Of a stretch of 64,000 nt of DNA, positions 19,040-31,533 are shown one piece after another. Origin of the DNA: Vitellaria paradoxa. Lineage: Eukaryota; Streptophyta; Magnoliopsida; Ericales; Sapotaceae. The translations under genes and the position numbers were made by a program. How positions within the stretch are numbered: the first letter of the stretch is position 1; the number at the start of each line of letters is the position of its first letter. The stretch lies in contig CM034239.1 in assembly GCA_019916065.1 (NCBI GenBank), positions 36,232,419 through 36,296,418 of the forward strand, given 5' to 3'. The notes below the pieces were generated by a model. That model was not told the origin of the DNA, did not search any database, and was given only the letters and a program-made list of their open reading frames with translations.

Positions 19040-19610
19040 CAGGGGCAGAGCCAGAATTTTTGCCCAGGGGGGGCACCGTGCACCAGGGGCATCGGGTGCC
19101 AAGGGGACACCGAACACCCAAGAAAAAATAACAATCGACTTATTTTTCAATTGAGAGTAGGAAAAAAACGATGTTATTTTTAGAGAGAAAATAAATTATT
19201 CTTGAGTATTAACTAGTGAATATATTTCTCACAGTTAATGGTTCAAGCACCTGAAGTTTATTAGAGATATCCCTTACTACAAAAATTATAATTATTATTA
19301 AATTTTATTATCTATAGAATTTATTATGTTATATGCTAAATTTACTGATAGTATAAACAAAAATATGCAATAATATATTAAAAGATACACTTTATTTCAC
19401 AAAAAATACCAAGTTTGATTCTTTTAAACTTCTTATATGTTAAAAAAATTTGAGTTAACTTTAAATTTTTAATAAAATCAAAATATCTTAAATTTTAATT
19501 AATTTAATTTTTAAATAAAATTAAAATAATAAAAAAGGCATTTTAGTAATTTTATCTAAAAAATTGAGGGGGTCACTTACCCCCCTTACCCCAACATAGC
19601 TCTGCCCCTG
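19040..19610. mobile_element. hAT-type element, perfect 8-bp target duplication
   Basis: A 571-bp element with terminal inverted repeats CAGGGGCAGAGCCAG (left) and ATAGCTCTGCCCCTG (right). It is flanked by identical TTAACTCA (19032-19039 and 19611-19618). Subterminal sequence is GC-rich, the core AT-rich. The 8-bp duplication and CAGGGGC ends are hAT hallmarks. Non-coding. Confidence 0.82.
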
Positions 19611-19730
19611 TTAACTCAGTTATCTTTAAAGTCGTTATTTGCTACAGGTTCATGGGGTTGGGGGTCCCTTAACGCATGTTTGGAGTGTTAAATTTAAAAA
19701 TAAATAAATAAAATTTAAATTATTAAAATA

Positions 19731-20027
19731 GCATTTGATTTATTTTTCAATTTTTTGTTTTTGTTTTATATGTTTTATGTCTTAAAAATTTCAAAGTAAG
19801 AAAATAGAAAATACTCTACTTTTCTTATTTTGGGATTTTTCTTACTTTAGGTTGAAAACGCTCAAAAGTCAAAACGACTTTTTATCATTTTTCATTTCAT
19901 GTGTAAATTCATTTTCTATTTTCTAAAATAAATTTTAAAACACAAGTTATAAAATGTATAAAATGGCAAATGCGCTTAAAATAGATAATATAAAACAAAA
20001 ATAGAAAAATAAACCAAATGACACCTA
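19731..20027. mobile_element. MITE related to 5450-5766
   Basis: Left end GCATTTGATTTATTTTTC pairs with right end GAAAAATAAACCAAATGACACC. The right end is the inverse of the 5450 element's left end. A poly-T tract follows at about 20032. Confidence 0.45.
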
Positions 20028-22512
20028 AGTTTTTTTTTTTTTTTTTTTTTTGGGTAAGTATGACACCTAAGTGTTTAGTGTATTTTTCAAAAAATGTGAA
20101 AAATTAAAGAAAGTTAAAAAGAATTTAAAAAGTTGGTAAAAGTTAAAAAGAGAATTAAAAATTTTTGGTGTAAAAAAATTTAAAACTTAAAAAAATTAAA
20201 ATCTTTTTGGATAAATTCAACACTCCAAATGCATAACTTCTCAGTTTGGAGTTTTGTAATTTACAAAAAAAATCAAAAATCCCAAAAATTTATTCACTTT
20301 TTATCTCACTGTGCAAATTAGAAATTTATAATTTTTATCAATTTTTATAATTTTTTAAGGAGGTGTTTGGTTGACAAAAATTGACAAAAAATACAATAAA
20401 AATAAAAAAATATAACATAAAAGTAACATATGAAAAAATTTAATTAAAAAAGTATAAAAATTAATTAAAATTTATGAGTTTTTTTACTTTTAGTGTCACA
20501 AAATAGAACTTAAGTTGTCATAGGAAATGGCGTTGTGAGGTTAGACCGTTCGCTTTTTTATTGGCTGTCTTTTTGTGCAAAGCGCAACTTTGCTCTCGGT
20601 TTGTTCGATCGATGAATTATAGTAAATGACAATTTTAAAGTCATCATTCTCTTGAAGACGTTGCCTAAAAGGTTCAAAGGGATTTTCCTTTCTTTTTATT
20701 TTTTATTTTTATTTATTTTTTACCAAAACTCAAAAACGTTATTGCATAAAACGACCACCCTTTTATACAAACTTTAAAATCACCCTCGGCCATGAGAACT
20801 TTAAGAAAATGTTTAAAATTGTAAAAATTAATATAAATTTATAAAAATTTTAGATTTGTGATTCGTATAACAAGTAAAAAAATTTAAATTTTATAGAAAA
20901 TTTTAAAATTTTGTAAAACTTCATATACACCCCAAGGGTGAGTTTGGATTCAAAAAAGTTATCAGTTTTTTTATAATTTTTTTCGACTTACATGACTTTT
21001 TTTTACTAAAATTTAATTTTTTTAAAAAATTACAACTTTTAGATTTGTTAATTTTATTTGGGAAAAAAAATAAATTTTTAACCGATTTTCAGCCGGCCTA
21101 GTCAAAAGCCTTACGCTAAATTATTCCTCTATATATAAGACAACCACTAAGGCTAATTTAAGCGTGCTAAAATTTACTTGCTTAATAAAAAATTAATTGT
21201 GAGTTGGATTTTCCCCCCCACTAAACCTAACATATTAAAATATGAATAATTATTCTTTTTAATTTTTTTTAAAAAAAATGAAAATTATATCAGTACTCCA
21301 ATTTTAAGTTTTTGCACTTTAAAAAATATTATTTATTTTGAGAAATAATGAAATGTGAAAAGTTAAATTTGAAATACAAATATCATTTTTTAAAAAAAAT
21401 ACAAATATTCGTGATAGTTTTTCTTCTATGTATATTTATATATATAAATATAAGAGTTTAGGTTGATTTTATCTTCGTGACTGGTCATAGAAGTTAGAGA
21501 ACGACTTCTCTCCTAATTGTCAATTTTGGATGCGAAAGCTATATATAGATATATATATACACGCACGCAATTAGAATGTGTGCGTGGTTGGTGCGATGAA
21601 TAACCTCTGCTTTTGTAGTGTTTGGATAGCAAAAAAAACAAAGAAAAAGTATAATAAAGTATAAAAATTTAATATAAAGGGTGAGTTTCATTTGTAAATA
21701 AACTCCAAAAAATTGTATAAATTTTTGTTAACTTTATATCACATCAATTATTTTCTTTCATTGCACGTATTACGAACTCTCAATTTATTTTAATTTCTCT
21801 CACTCTAAACTCACTCAAAAGTGATTTGTGATAAAATTTAATTAAAAAAATATAAAAAATTAATAAATTTTGATTAATTTTGATAAACCAAACACTCCCT
21901 AATTTGAAGGTCAAATCTTAGTTTTAAGTCAAAAGTCATACAACCAATGCTACGTTTTATTCAAAATACACAAATGGGAGCCTTTCTTGACTCGACCAGT
22001 GATCCAAGTTTTTAGGTTTACTTACATACTTTAATGGCAGTTTTTTTTTTTTTTTTCCAAGGAAATTTTATTTTAACTCCTTAAATTTTATTGGAAATCT
22101 CTTTCCATAACTTTTTTTTTTTTTTGAGACAACAATTATCAATTAAATTTCATTAGTTGGAACCAACGATGTGTTTGGTCGCCCTTAAATTTTAAATTAA
22201 GGAAAGATACTACAATTAATGAAAAGTTTTAAAGTGAAACTTCGAATAAAATTTAAATAAGCATAGTAAAATTTACTCAAAATAATAATAATAATATAAT
22301 GAAAAGACATCTTTTTTATTGGGTCAATTTTGGAAGGGTAAGGTAAGGTACGAACTAGGAAGTCATCTATGGAATGCTGCATCAAAGTGGTGTTAGAAGT
22401 CATAACATTAATGAGCTGTTTAGCAGCTCACCGTTGGACCACGAGCAGCTATTCTCCAGTGTCAATTCAAGAAAATTCATTCTTTAAGTATATACTTATG
22501 TGAACTTGTGTG

Positions 22513-22543
<31 letters not shown>

Positions 22544-23517
22544 TTAAATCAGAACCAATCAGTAATCCTAGTCTATACAGTTAGACCTTTTAACAGCTTA
22601 GTAAATTAGAATTCATTGCTCCGACAAAATTGAATTTTCCAAAAATCAGAATATAACTTGTAAACCAAGGATTTCGGTTCACAATTGGGAAGAGAAATGA
22701 AAATAGTAATGAATAATCAGAAGAATTGGTGTCTGACATGTGACATTGCTTGGGGAGATATCTTTTTCATAACTAGTACTCCTTCACAATGAAGATGGGC
22801 AAGTTTGACTTTAGTCGCATTGCAAACCCAACTACTAATTTTTTTTTTTTTCTTTTTGTTTTCTTTTACAACGATACTCATCACCTAGCTCTAATGAGGA
22901 GGGTAGAAAATAATTCATTCATTGCGCTCTAACTATGGCATTAGTGAATAGCGGTTTTAAATGCATAAATTTTAACAATATTCTTTAAAATTTGAGGTGC
23001 TGTTAATTTAAAGATTCTTAAGAACATTTTTAAATGCAACTTTTTTCACATCCTCAATATGATTTATAAGGAATTTTAGAACTTTTAGAAAATTCCTTTA
23101 AAATGAAGGCACTTTTCGAAAAGAAATCTAACGCATTCAATTGATGTATTAGACAGAATTTTATAATCAATCCTTGTTTCATTTGTCATTTTAGAAAAAT
23201 TAGTTTCAATATGTTGTTTTTGATTCATTAAATCTTCACATTTACTTTAACCTTGTTTATGAACATTATTAACTTTCCCTTGTACTTGCGAAACTTATCT
23301 TTCTTCTTTCTAAAAAAAAACCTTACTAACAAATGCATTATCACTCTCTTGAATCTCGACACTCATTATTAAAAAGATAACAATAAAAATAAAATACGGA
23401 ATCTTTTGATATGCTATACTCTAGTAACTTAAATTTATCAAACCATAAAGGATTGAACCCTTTTAACTTTCCATTAAATTTCTTTATGAAAATTCATGTT
23501 TATGAGATTGTTAAGCA
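20028..23517. other. AT-rich intergenic sequence with MITE fragments
   Basis: No gene recognised. Repeated fragments with GTTTGG and CCAAACACTC ends (about 20360-20500, 21618-21900) belong to small MITE-like debris also seen near 32395 and 57130. An AT microsatellite is at about 22511-22530 and long T runs at 22042 and 22118. Confidence 0.4.
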
Positions 23518-23525
23518 CAAGTAAG

Positions 23526-23942
23526 CAGGGCCGACCTTGGGTAAGGCTCAAGAGGCCTAGGTCCAAGACCCCAAAAAAACTGCCCAAAAAAGGGTCTTAA
23601 CTAGTTTCTATAGTACCTTTCAAAAAAAAATTAGTTTTTTATAGTTAGGATGGGATATGAGTCTTTTTTAATCCAACTATAACTGTCTAATGCTTCTTAA
23701 AGGGCCCAAAAATAATTAATTCATTATGCTCAATAACTTTCCATAGGCCTATTTGTTGGCTTATTGGATGAAGCCCCTAATAAGACTCTTATTTCTCGTT
23801 CTATCAAATTTACTCAGTTACACTCTTTTTATGGCTTATGACTGTCTCGATAAAGAAAAAAAAAGTTATTTTTTATGTTATTTTTTTGCAAAAATTTTTA
23901 GTAAGGCCCTCTTAGGCCTCAAAAACCTTGGAACCAGGCCTA
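23526..23942. mobile_element. Probable hAT-type element
   Basis: A 417-bp element starting CAGGGCCGACCTTGG and ending CCTTGGAACCAGGCCTA, with GAGGCCTA/TTAGGCCTC subterminal pairs. Flanks CAAGTAAG (23518-23525) and CAATTAAG (23943-23950) form an 8-bp duplication with one mismatch. The open frame inside (23753-24037) shows no domain. Confidence 0.5.
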
Positions 23943-24096
23943 CAATTAAGATAGTATTTTCTACAAACTATTTCACGAATATTAGGATCATAGCATGTAA
24001 TCTTAGGTTACTTTCTTGGATTCAAAAAAAAGTTTAGGTAAACTGGATTCTGCATTATTGTTTTTTAAAGAATCTTTGATATTTAATGATTGTGTA

Positions 24097-24237
24097 AGTT
24101 AAGAGTAATAGAGCGAAATTGAAAGAGATTAATTTCTTTCCCTCCTAAAAAAAAGGAAACTAGAATAAACCAGTATATACTAATAACCAAAAATAACTAG
24201 ATTACAATTCATTAATTATTCCTTAAATATTTAAACA
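24097..24237 (-). repeat. 3' LTR of the old copia element (shortened)
   Basis: Ends ...TTTAAACA next to the polypurine tract; homologous to 29519-29689, with an internal deletion of about 30 bp after CTTTCCCT. Confidence 0.75.
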
Positions 24238-24601
24238 CTCCCCTTTAAACTGGAGCATAAAGATCAAATATGCTCAGCTTGGTAGTCATTTTCTGAAATA
24301 GAGGACCATCTGGGGGTTTGGTGAGAATGTCACTCAATTGAGAGTTTGATCGTACAAGTGGAGTAATGATATCATGCTTAATTAGAAGATTTTGAATAAA
24401 ATGACGATCAACTTTATATGCTTAGTACATTTATGAAAATATGATTATTAGAAATAAAGATCACAGCCTGATTATTACAAAACATCGACCTCGAAGCTCA
24501 AATATCAATATCGAAATTTAGAAGAAGAGAACGAACCCAAAGTATTTCAGACCTAGTATGAGACATGGCACGATACTCGGCCTTAGCACTAGATCGAACC
24601 A

Positions 24602-27600
24602 CTACAGTCTGCTTTTACTATGCCAAGTAACGAGATTGCCATCAATTAAAGTGTAGTATCTAGAAGTAGATCTCTGATCCGAATGACTACCAATCCAATC
24701 TGCATCATTGTATTCAATTAAATCTATCTTGGTGGAGGCTCGATAGAGTAAACCTTTTCCAGGAGAGTTCTTCAAATATCTTAGAATACGACATACAGCT
24801 TTAAAGTAAGGTTTGTGTGGAGCATGCATGAACTAACTAACCATACCAACTGTATATATAATATTTAGAAGAGTTACAGTGAGATAAATCAGCTTAGCCA
24901 CAAGGCATCGATAATGACCAAAATCAAGAAAATGATCATCGCTTTGATTATCCAAGTGAACAAAAGAATTCATAAGAGTATCAATAGGATGAGAACCTAG
25001 AAGTCCAGTCTCAAAGAATAAATGCAGAACATGTTTTCTTTGAGATAACGATATACTTTGATAAGAACAGCAACCTCAATCCTAAGAAAATACCACAAAG
25101 CTCCGAGATCTTTTGTGTGAAACTATTTTCCCAAATAACTCTTTAATGTAGAAATGCCCTCAGTGCATCACTAGAAATAATGATTTCATCGACATAGATG
25201 ATCAAGATAATGGTGCCAGATGATGACTGATGGACAAACACTGAGTGATCAGAGATGGACCGTTTGAAACCATAATCTAAAAAAGCAAAGTTAAACTAAT
25301 CAAATCATGCACATGAAGATTGTTTAAATCCATATAAGGCTTTGTGTAAGTGACAAATAAGGTGCTCATTTCTTATAACAGTATACCTTGATGGTTGGTC
25401 CATATATACCTCATCTTGGAGTTCACCATGTAAGAAAAGCATTCTTATGCTTTGTTTGGCATCTCAGGCTAGTAGTTGCTATAGTGGTTGCTAGCTATTT
25501 GCTACTACAGTGGTTGACCAAATTTACTCTCTTACGTTTTAACCTTCTTTTAAACTTTCAAGGGCAAAAATATCAAATTAACCAAAACTAAAAATCCATC
25601 TTTAAAAAAGCCACATTTTTTCCTTCCCAAACACAAAAATAGCTGGCTTATTTTTAGTTAGCTACTAGTTAGTTAAAAATAAGTTAGCTACTTTCCTTTC
25701 CAAACCAAACCTTAATATCTAACTGAAACAGGGGCCAAGACTTACATTGCCACTGTAAGAAGAATGCGAACTAAAGTAAGACGAGCCACTAGTAAGAAAG
25801 TCTCGAGATAGTACACATCATAAGTTTGGGTATAACCTTTGTCAACTAAACGAGCTTTAAAATGCTCAATAGAACCATCAAGATGATATTTTATTATGTA
25901 AACCGAACGACAACCAATTGTCTTCTTTCTCGAAGAAAGAGAAATGAGCTCCCACGTCTGGTTGTGATGTAGTGTTTGCATCTCCTCATCCATTTCTTTC
26001 TTCTAGCCCGGTGATAATAATGCCTAATTATAAGAACTAAGAATAAAAACAGAGGATAAGGCACAAACAAAATACTAGAGTCGAGATAACATATAGTGAT
26101 AGGAAACAAACTTAGCAATAGGATCCTGAGTACATACACGTTTACCTCAACTTCTGGCAATAGGAAGATCATCAACATCAATAAGGTCAAGCTAATCTTG
26201 ATTACGACAGGAGTGTCTTGTTCAGGAGTAGAAGTATCAGGAGTAGTGTCTTAAGAAATGTAGGATCCACAGGTGCAACAATGACCTAAGCAGGGTGAGC
26301 GCAACGCTAATAGACCTGTAATGGCATTTTAGGAATAGAAACTTGTGATGGCACATCAAGAATAGGAAAAAATAGATCAACAAATGGAAGAGATGTAAAT
26401 GACTTCCCCTCTCGAGAGGAAGGAAAAGACCCCCCTCACGAGATGACAACTCCCCTGTAACCTAAAAATAGGGCGTAAACTTAAAGAATGTAACATCAGC
26501 ACTAACAAAAAATCGACGAGATGGAGGATGATAACAGCAATAACCCTTCTAAGTACGAGAAGTACTGAAGAAAATATAACGATGAGCACGAGGTGATAGT
26601 TTTCCTAAGCCAAGATCAAGATTATGGACAAAGGCAGTGCAACTAAAAGTAGGAGGGGGGAAGAGAAAAAAGGATTAGAAGAAGGATAAAGGAGAGAGAA
26701 AGATGACTGATTACCAAAGGTGATAGACAAAACATGGTTAATTAGGTGACAAGTTGTTAAAATAGCATTGCCCTAATATGATTTCGGGACATTTATATGC
26801 ATTTGTAAAATGCGAGCTACACCCAATAGATGGCAATATTTGCGTTCAGTAACACCATTCTACTGATATGTATGAACGAATGAGGTTTAATGGATGATGC
26901 CCTTATCAACACAAAATTTGTATATGATAGACTTGGTATATTCTAAAACATTATCAGATTGTAAAATTTTGATTTTTTTGTCAAATTACATAAGAATTTC
27001 ATTGTAAAAGCATAAAGATAATATTGGGTAACTTAGAACGATTGTTATTAAAAATAACCATATCATACGCAAGAAATCATCCACAAATATGACAAAATAC
27101 CAATAACTATTAATAGTAAGAATTTTAGAAGGACCCTAAATGTCTGTATGAACTACAAAAAAAGGTTCAGACTCACGACCATGACTATTACTGGGAAAAG
27201 AATTGCAGTGGTGCTTTCCTAGTTGACAAGCTTCACATTGTAGACTCGAGGTAGAACCAAGACTAAGAATAGCAAGCTTAAGGTGAGATAAAGATGGATG
27301 GCCCAATCGGCAATGCCACTAAAGAGATGAATCAGATACATGAAGAACTAAATGAGATGGAGAAAAAATGGTAGGATCAAGGTAATAAAGACCATCCCGC
27401 TCACATCTCGAACTAATCCTCCTCTGCGTCCTGAGATCTTGAAATACACAAGAAGATGAAAAAAAAATATGGAGCAGTTTAGGAGTTTGGTTAACTGACT
27501 AATAGATAATAAATTAAAAGGAAAGTTAGGTACATAAAGGCTCAAAGGTAAAGATAAGAATGATGCAAGTTTAAGGTGTTCTCTACCCGCCCCTGATCGG

Positions 27601-28811
27601 AAAGACCCATCAGCTAATGTAAGATGATGAGTAGTAATAGTCAAATTAGAAAATAAGGAAGGATTATCTGATACATGACCACTAGCACCAGATTTAAGAA
27701 TCCATCGTGCAGCAGAGGAAGAAAAATAAGCACTACTACCTGAGTGATTCAGAGCAGTAGTGGAACTAGAAGAGTGAGATATGTGAAGAGCCTGCACAAT
27801 AGCATCCAACTCAGTAGAGGAGAAACGACCCTGAGAAACTATCCTAGCGTTAGTAGGATCAGAAATAGTGCCAGAAACTACTTCAGAACTAGTAGAGTCA
27901 GCATTAGCATGTGAGCTTGATCATGACAACCATATTTTTTCAAACAGTACGACTCAGTGTGATTGGTACTACCACAATGATCACATTTTTTTGTGTCGCA
28001 TCTAAAATTGCGACCACCACTACTAGAATCATCACAAAAGCTACCATGAGCACCGCGACCGCCACCATAGGAGCCACTCGAGAACCTCTGTGACCACTAT
28101 TTACCAAAGCAATAGAGTCAGTCCCAATGGAAGTAGAAGATGCTGAATGATGATGGTAATAGTGTGAAGAATGTTGCAATCTGGAATAAGCATTGGCTAA
28201 AAGGGGAATAGTTTTTCCGGCCAAAAATTGATCTTTGTAACTATTAAGATTGTCATCCAGCCCCGCAAGTAGAAAAACAATCATGAGCCCATCCTACTGT
28301 CATATCATCTCCGTTTCAATCTCAGGAAAGGGACGGAGCTATAAAAAGCACTCATCAAGAGCTTTCAGAGTATTATAATAATCAGAGAGTGATCGATCTC
28401 CCTATTGAAAGGAGAAGAGCTACTTGTAGGTCTCGAAAATCTCTGAAATATTGTTACGCTGAGAAAAAGAATCAACTAAAGAATCCTAAATTGCCTTAGA
28501 TGTGTTACACAAGGCCACAATATGAAAAACAGAAGGCTCAAGACTCTGTCATAACTAACTCGTAACAATAGTTTCATTAGCATACCATTATGAATAAGTG
28601 GGAGATGTTAAAATCTGGATAGGGTTTGTAATGTATTTTTCCTACTGTCATCTAATAAAGCATATGCAAATGGCATGAGCCAAATTAAATAAGTAATAGC
28701 TCCATTCAATTTTTCATAAACAATAGATTTGGGGATACCATTAACTGGAATAATAGGTGCAACAGAGAAAGAGTCGGTACCAACAGTCTTAATATCATTG
28801 TAAGCCATCAT
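24602..28811 (-). pseudogene. Broken copia gag-pol of the old element
   Basis: Minus-strand pieces in coding order: gag N terminus near 28811-28608; gag middle with the glycine- and His-rich stretch around 28284-27940; protease and pre-integrase region 27809-27348 (WILKSGASGHVSDN, where the catalytic DSG has become KSG, then LLSISQLTK); reverse-transcriptase start 25993-25742 (TWELISLSS, FKARLVDKGYTQTYDV); RNase H and RT end 24829-24602 (ILRYLKNSPGKGL, YNDADWIGSHSDQRSTSRYY). Numerous stops and shifts separate them and the active-site change in the protease is visible, so the copy cannot supply its own proteins. Confidence 0.8.
25448..25711. mobile_element. Harbinger-like MITE inside the old copia element
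   Basis: A 264-bp element with left end TGCTTTGTTTGG, right end CCAAACCAAACC and TTA on both sides (25445-25447, 25712-25714). The interior (GCTAGTAGTTGCTATAGTGG, ACTCTCTTACGTTTTAACC) is the best preserved of its family. Confidence 0.65.
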
Positions 28812-29506
28812 AAAAAATATTTATTAAAGCCGATAATAGAAAAACTAATAAAGCCAACCTAAAACCAATTAGAAATCAGAAATCGATCAATGGATGAAGT
28901 CACTCGAGAATCAATAACCAGAATTGATCAACAGGAATCAATTGACAAGCGAAGAGCAATTAGAAGATCACAACGTCGATCGAATCAATTGATAAAGCTA
29001 ATCGAGAATCAATCAACGTGCAATAAATGAACAATAATTAGACCATCTGATCACTGAAAAGGGAACCAACAAACAAAAAATTAAAAACTAGCAAACGAGC
29101 AATGGTCAAAACATTTGGGCGAGAAGCAGTGAGCGACGAATGAGAGCAACGATTGATAATTCATCTGGAACTGACAAGAACCATGAGCACTCAACGAAAA
29201 AGGATTTTTGTGAATCACATATGCTTTTTGTGTCAAAGAATCACCAACTGAAATCGACAAAGAATGACTAGAATTAATGATCGATGATAGCCGAACAGAA
29301 ACAACAGCAAAGGGTTTTTCTCTGATTGGATCGGCGATGAGAATCAACTAGAATCAATGAGTGCCGATCAGAATCGCCAACAAAGTGTTTCTCTTCAATT
29401 AGAATTAGTGACAAGAATCACTGGAATCAGTAAGTGTTGATGTCAAGCCATAGCCGTTGTTGACAGTCATTTTTTTTTTTTTTTGTCGAAGAGAAAAAAA
29501 AAATTT

Positions 29507-29518
29507 GCTTTGATACCA
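29507..29518 (-). other. Primer-binding site of the old copia element
   Basis: The minus strand reads TGGTATCAAAGC directly after the 5' LTR, complementary to the 3' end of initiator-Met tRNA with few mismatches. Confidence 0.7.
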
Positions 29519-29689
29519 AGTTAAGAGTAATAGAGCGAAATTGAGAGAGAGTAATTTCTTTCTTTCCCTAATACCGTATTTATAATTAACTTTAAGTTAC
29601 AAAAAAAGAAATTATAATATACCAGTACATGCTAATAACAAAAAATGATCAGATTACAATTTGTCAATTATTTCCTAAATATTCTAATG
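29519..29689 (-). repeat. 5' LTR of the old copia element
   Basis: A 171-bp repeat homologous to 24097-24237, next to the primer-binding site and bounded by GTGTA at 29690-29694. Confidence 0.75.
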
Positions 29690-29694
29690 GTGTA

Positions 29695-29737
29695 GAAACT
29701 GAACTAGATGAAAATTCAAGTAACTTAGATTACACAT

Positions 29738-29770
<33 letters not shown>

Positions 29771-29915
29771 CCTGAAGGCCCGTAATTCAATGATGGCTTT
29801 TCTAAGCGAATTTTTGTTGAAGGCTCATTAAAATTCATGAAAGATGATTCTTTTTTATCATTTTTTATTTTAATATATCTCAACATAATTTAAAAAAAAT
29901 AAAAAATAAAAAAGT

Positions 29916-29953
<38 letters not shown>

Positions 29954-30331
29954 ATATCTCGACATAAATCTCACTTTTCTTTTTAAAATAATTGAATATT
30001 ACCAAACATATTTTTCTTTTCAATGTTTATGACATAAATTTCTTAGGTAAACTTTTAAATGACTTTAAAATGCCCTAATTAAACTAATAAACCGTAAAAT
30101 GTATTTTTATTGATTTAATGTATGATTCGATTTTAATAATTATATTTTTCATACTTTTATTCTATTTTAGCATTTTTGTTTCACGTTTTTTTTTTTATTT
30201 TTTTATAACATCATTTATACTCTATTCTTAATTTTGATGTAACTAATCATCGCATTTTCAAGTGTATAGTACCCCTTAATGAAGTTCCTAAAATTTGCCT
30301 CTAGGGGACACATTTAAACTCAAATATTAGT
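29695..30331. other. AT-rich intergenic sequence
   Basis: A T run of about 29 bases (29741-29770) and an (AT)n microsatellite (about 29921-29951). No gene recognised. Confidence 0.5.
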
Positions 30332-30339
30332 GGTGATCG

Positions 30340-30973
30340 CAGTGGCGAATCCTGGAAAATTCTTTCAATGGAGGCAAAAAATTCATGAAATAAATATTAC
30401 GAGTGTTTGGACTTGTAAATATTAGTATAAATTTGTAAAAATTATAATTTCGTAATTTGTGTAGTAAATAAAAAAATTTAATTTTATAGAGATTTGTAGA
30501 GTTTTATAGAGTTCCAAACAGACCTATTATAAAAATAACTATTAACTTTTTACTCTCACAATCTTTTATCTCACTCCTGAAAAAATCAATTTTAATGAGT
30601 ATATGAAAAAAAATATTAATGCATTTGTAATTTTATAAAATATACATTATATAATTAAAATAAATAAAATTTTACAAAGATTATATTCATCCCTATTAAA
30701 TAATATATGCCAAACACAATTTTATAATTTTTCGCAGACTCAAGATATAAAAATTTGAAAGTTGAATGCCTTGGCGATGAGTACTTTCGATTGTATATGT
30801 ATATAAGTAGTATATCATGTACAAAACACGATAATCGGTTATGAGTGTATGATTTTGAAGAACAATTTTTCTTTTTTTTTTAAACAAGTTGCACGGTTTG
30901 AATTTTTTTTTTTCTTCTTCAAATTCTGGTGGCAGCCGCCGCTGCCACTCAGCCACACGTGGCTCCGCCACTG
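30340..30973. mobile_element. hAT-type element, perfect GGTGATCG target duplication
   Basis: A 634-bp element with terminal inverted repeats CAGTGGCGAATCCTGG (left) and CGTGGCTCCGCCACTG (right). Identical GGTGATCG flanks it (30332-30339 and 30974-30981). Mostly AT-rich core with a GC-rich right subterminal block (GGCAGCCGCCGCTGCC). No transposase. Confidence 0.82.
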
Positions 30974-31204
30974 GGTGATCGTTAATCACAACTTCAATCA
31001 AAGGTTAACAGTGGAAATCATAGGCTCAAGTATAATTATTTATTGAATTCGTGTTTGTGAACAATAGCTTTAATAAAGTGGTGTTCGTAATCACAAGTTC
31101 AGCACAAAAGAAAAGCAAAAGAAAAAAAAAAAAACTTAACTGTCTGTGAATTCTATATTATTTTGAAAAAAAGAAAATTAGACTTTGTCCAGACAGAGAG
31201 GTAA

Positions 31205-31530
31205 GGGGCATTTGGAGGGATAATTTTTTAACAACTTTTAATATTTTTTGTCAAAATTATTAGTTATAATTTTTGGTATGTTTGGTAAAATAAATAATAA
31301 TTTTTAGTAATTTCTTACAATTTTTGAGTATTTGGTAAAAATTTTGGTAACTTTTAACATTTTTAGTAACTTTTAGCAACTTTTAATAACTTTTAATAAT
31401 TTTTGCTAACTTTTTGAGTTGAGAAGTTATTGTAACAGAACAGAAAAATAAAAAAATTCGGTGGTTTGCTAAATCCTCAAATAGTAAAAGTTGATAATTT
31501 TTTGTTAAAAATTTTACTACCAAACGGGCC
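31205..31530. mobile_element. Harbinger-like MITE, inverse copy of the 181-495 family
   Basis: A 326-bp element with GGGGCATTTGGAGGG at the left, CTACCAAACGGGCC at the right and TAA on both sides (31202-31204, 31531-31533). The interior is a series of TAACTTTTAGCAACTTTTAA-like words, the reverse complement of the style in 181-495. Confidence 0.62.
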
Positions 31531-31533
31531 TAA

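Larger units (their letters stand above)
24097..29689 (-). mobile_element. Old, degraded Ty1/copia LTR retrotransposon
   Basis: A 5.6-kb element read on the minus strand. GTGTA flanks it exactly (24092-24096 and 29690-29694). LTRs are 24097-24237 (141 bp) and 29519-29689 (171 bp); they share AGTTAAGAGTAATAGAGCG and TTACAATT...AATTATT, and the left copy has lost about 30 bp. The primer-binding site lies at 29507-29518 (TGGTATCAAAGC on the minus strand) next to the right LTR; a polypurine tract (complement of CTCCCCTTT) is at 24238-24246. Gag and pol remnants lie between, broken by stops and frameshifts. A Harbinger-like MITE later inserted at 25448-25711. Confidence 0.85.
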
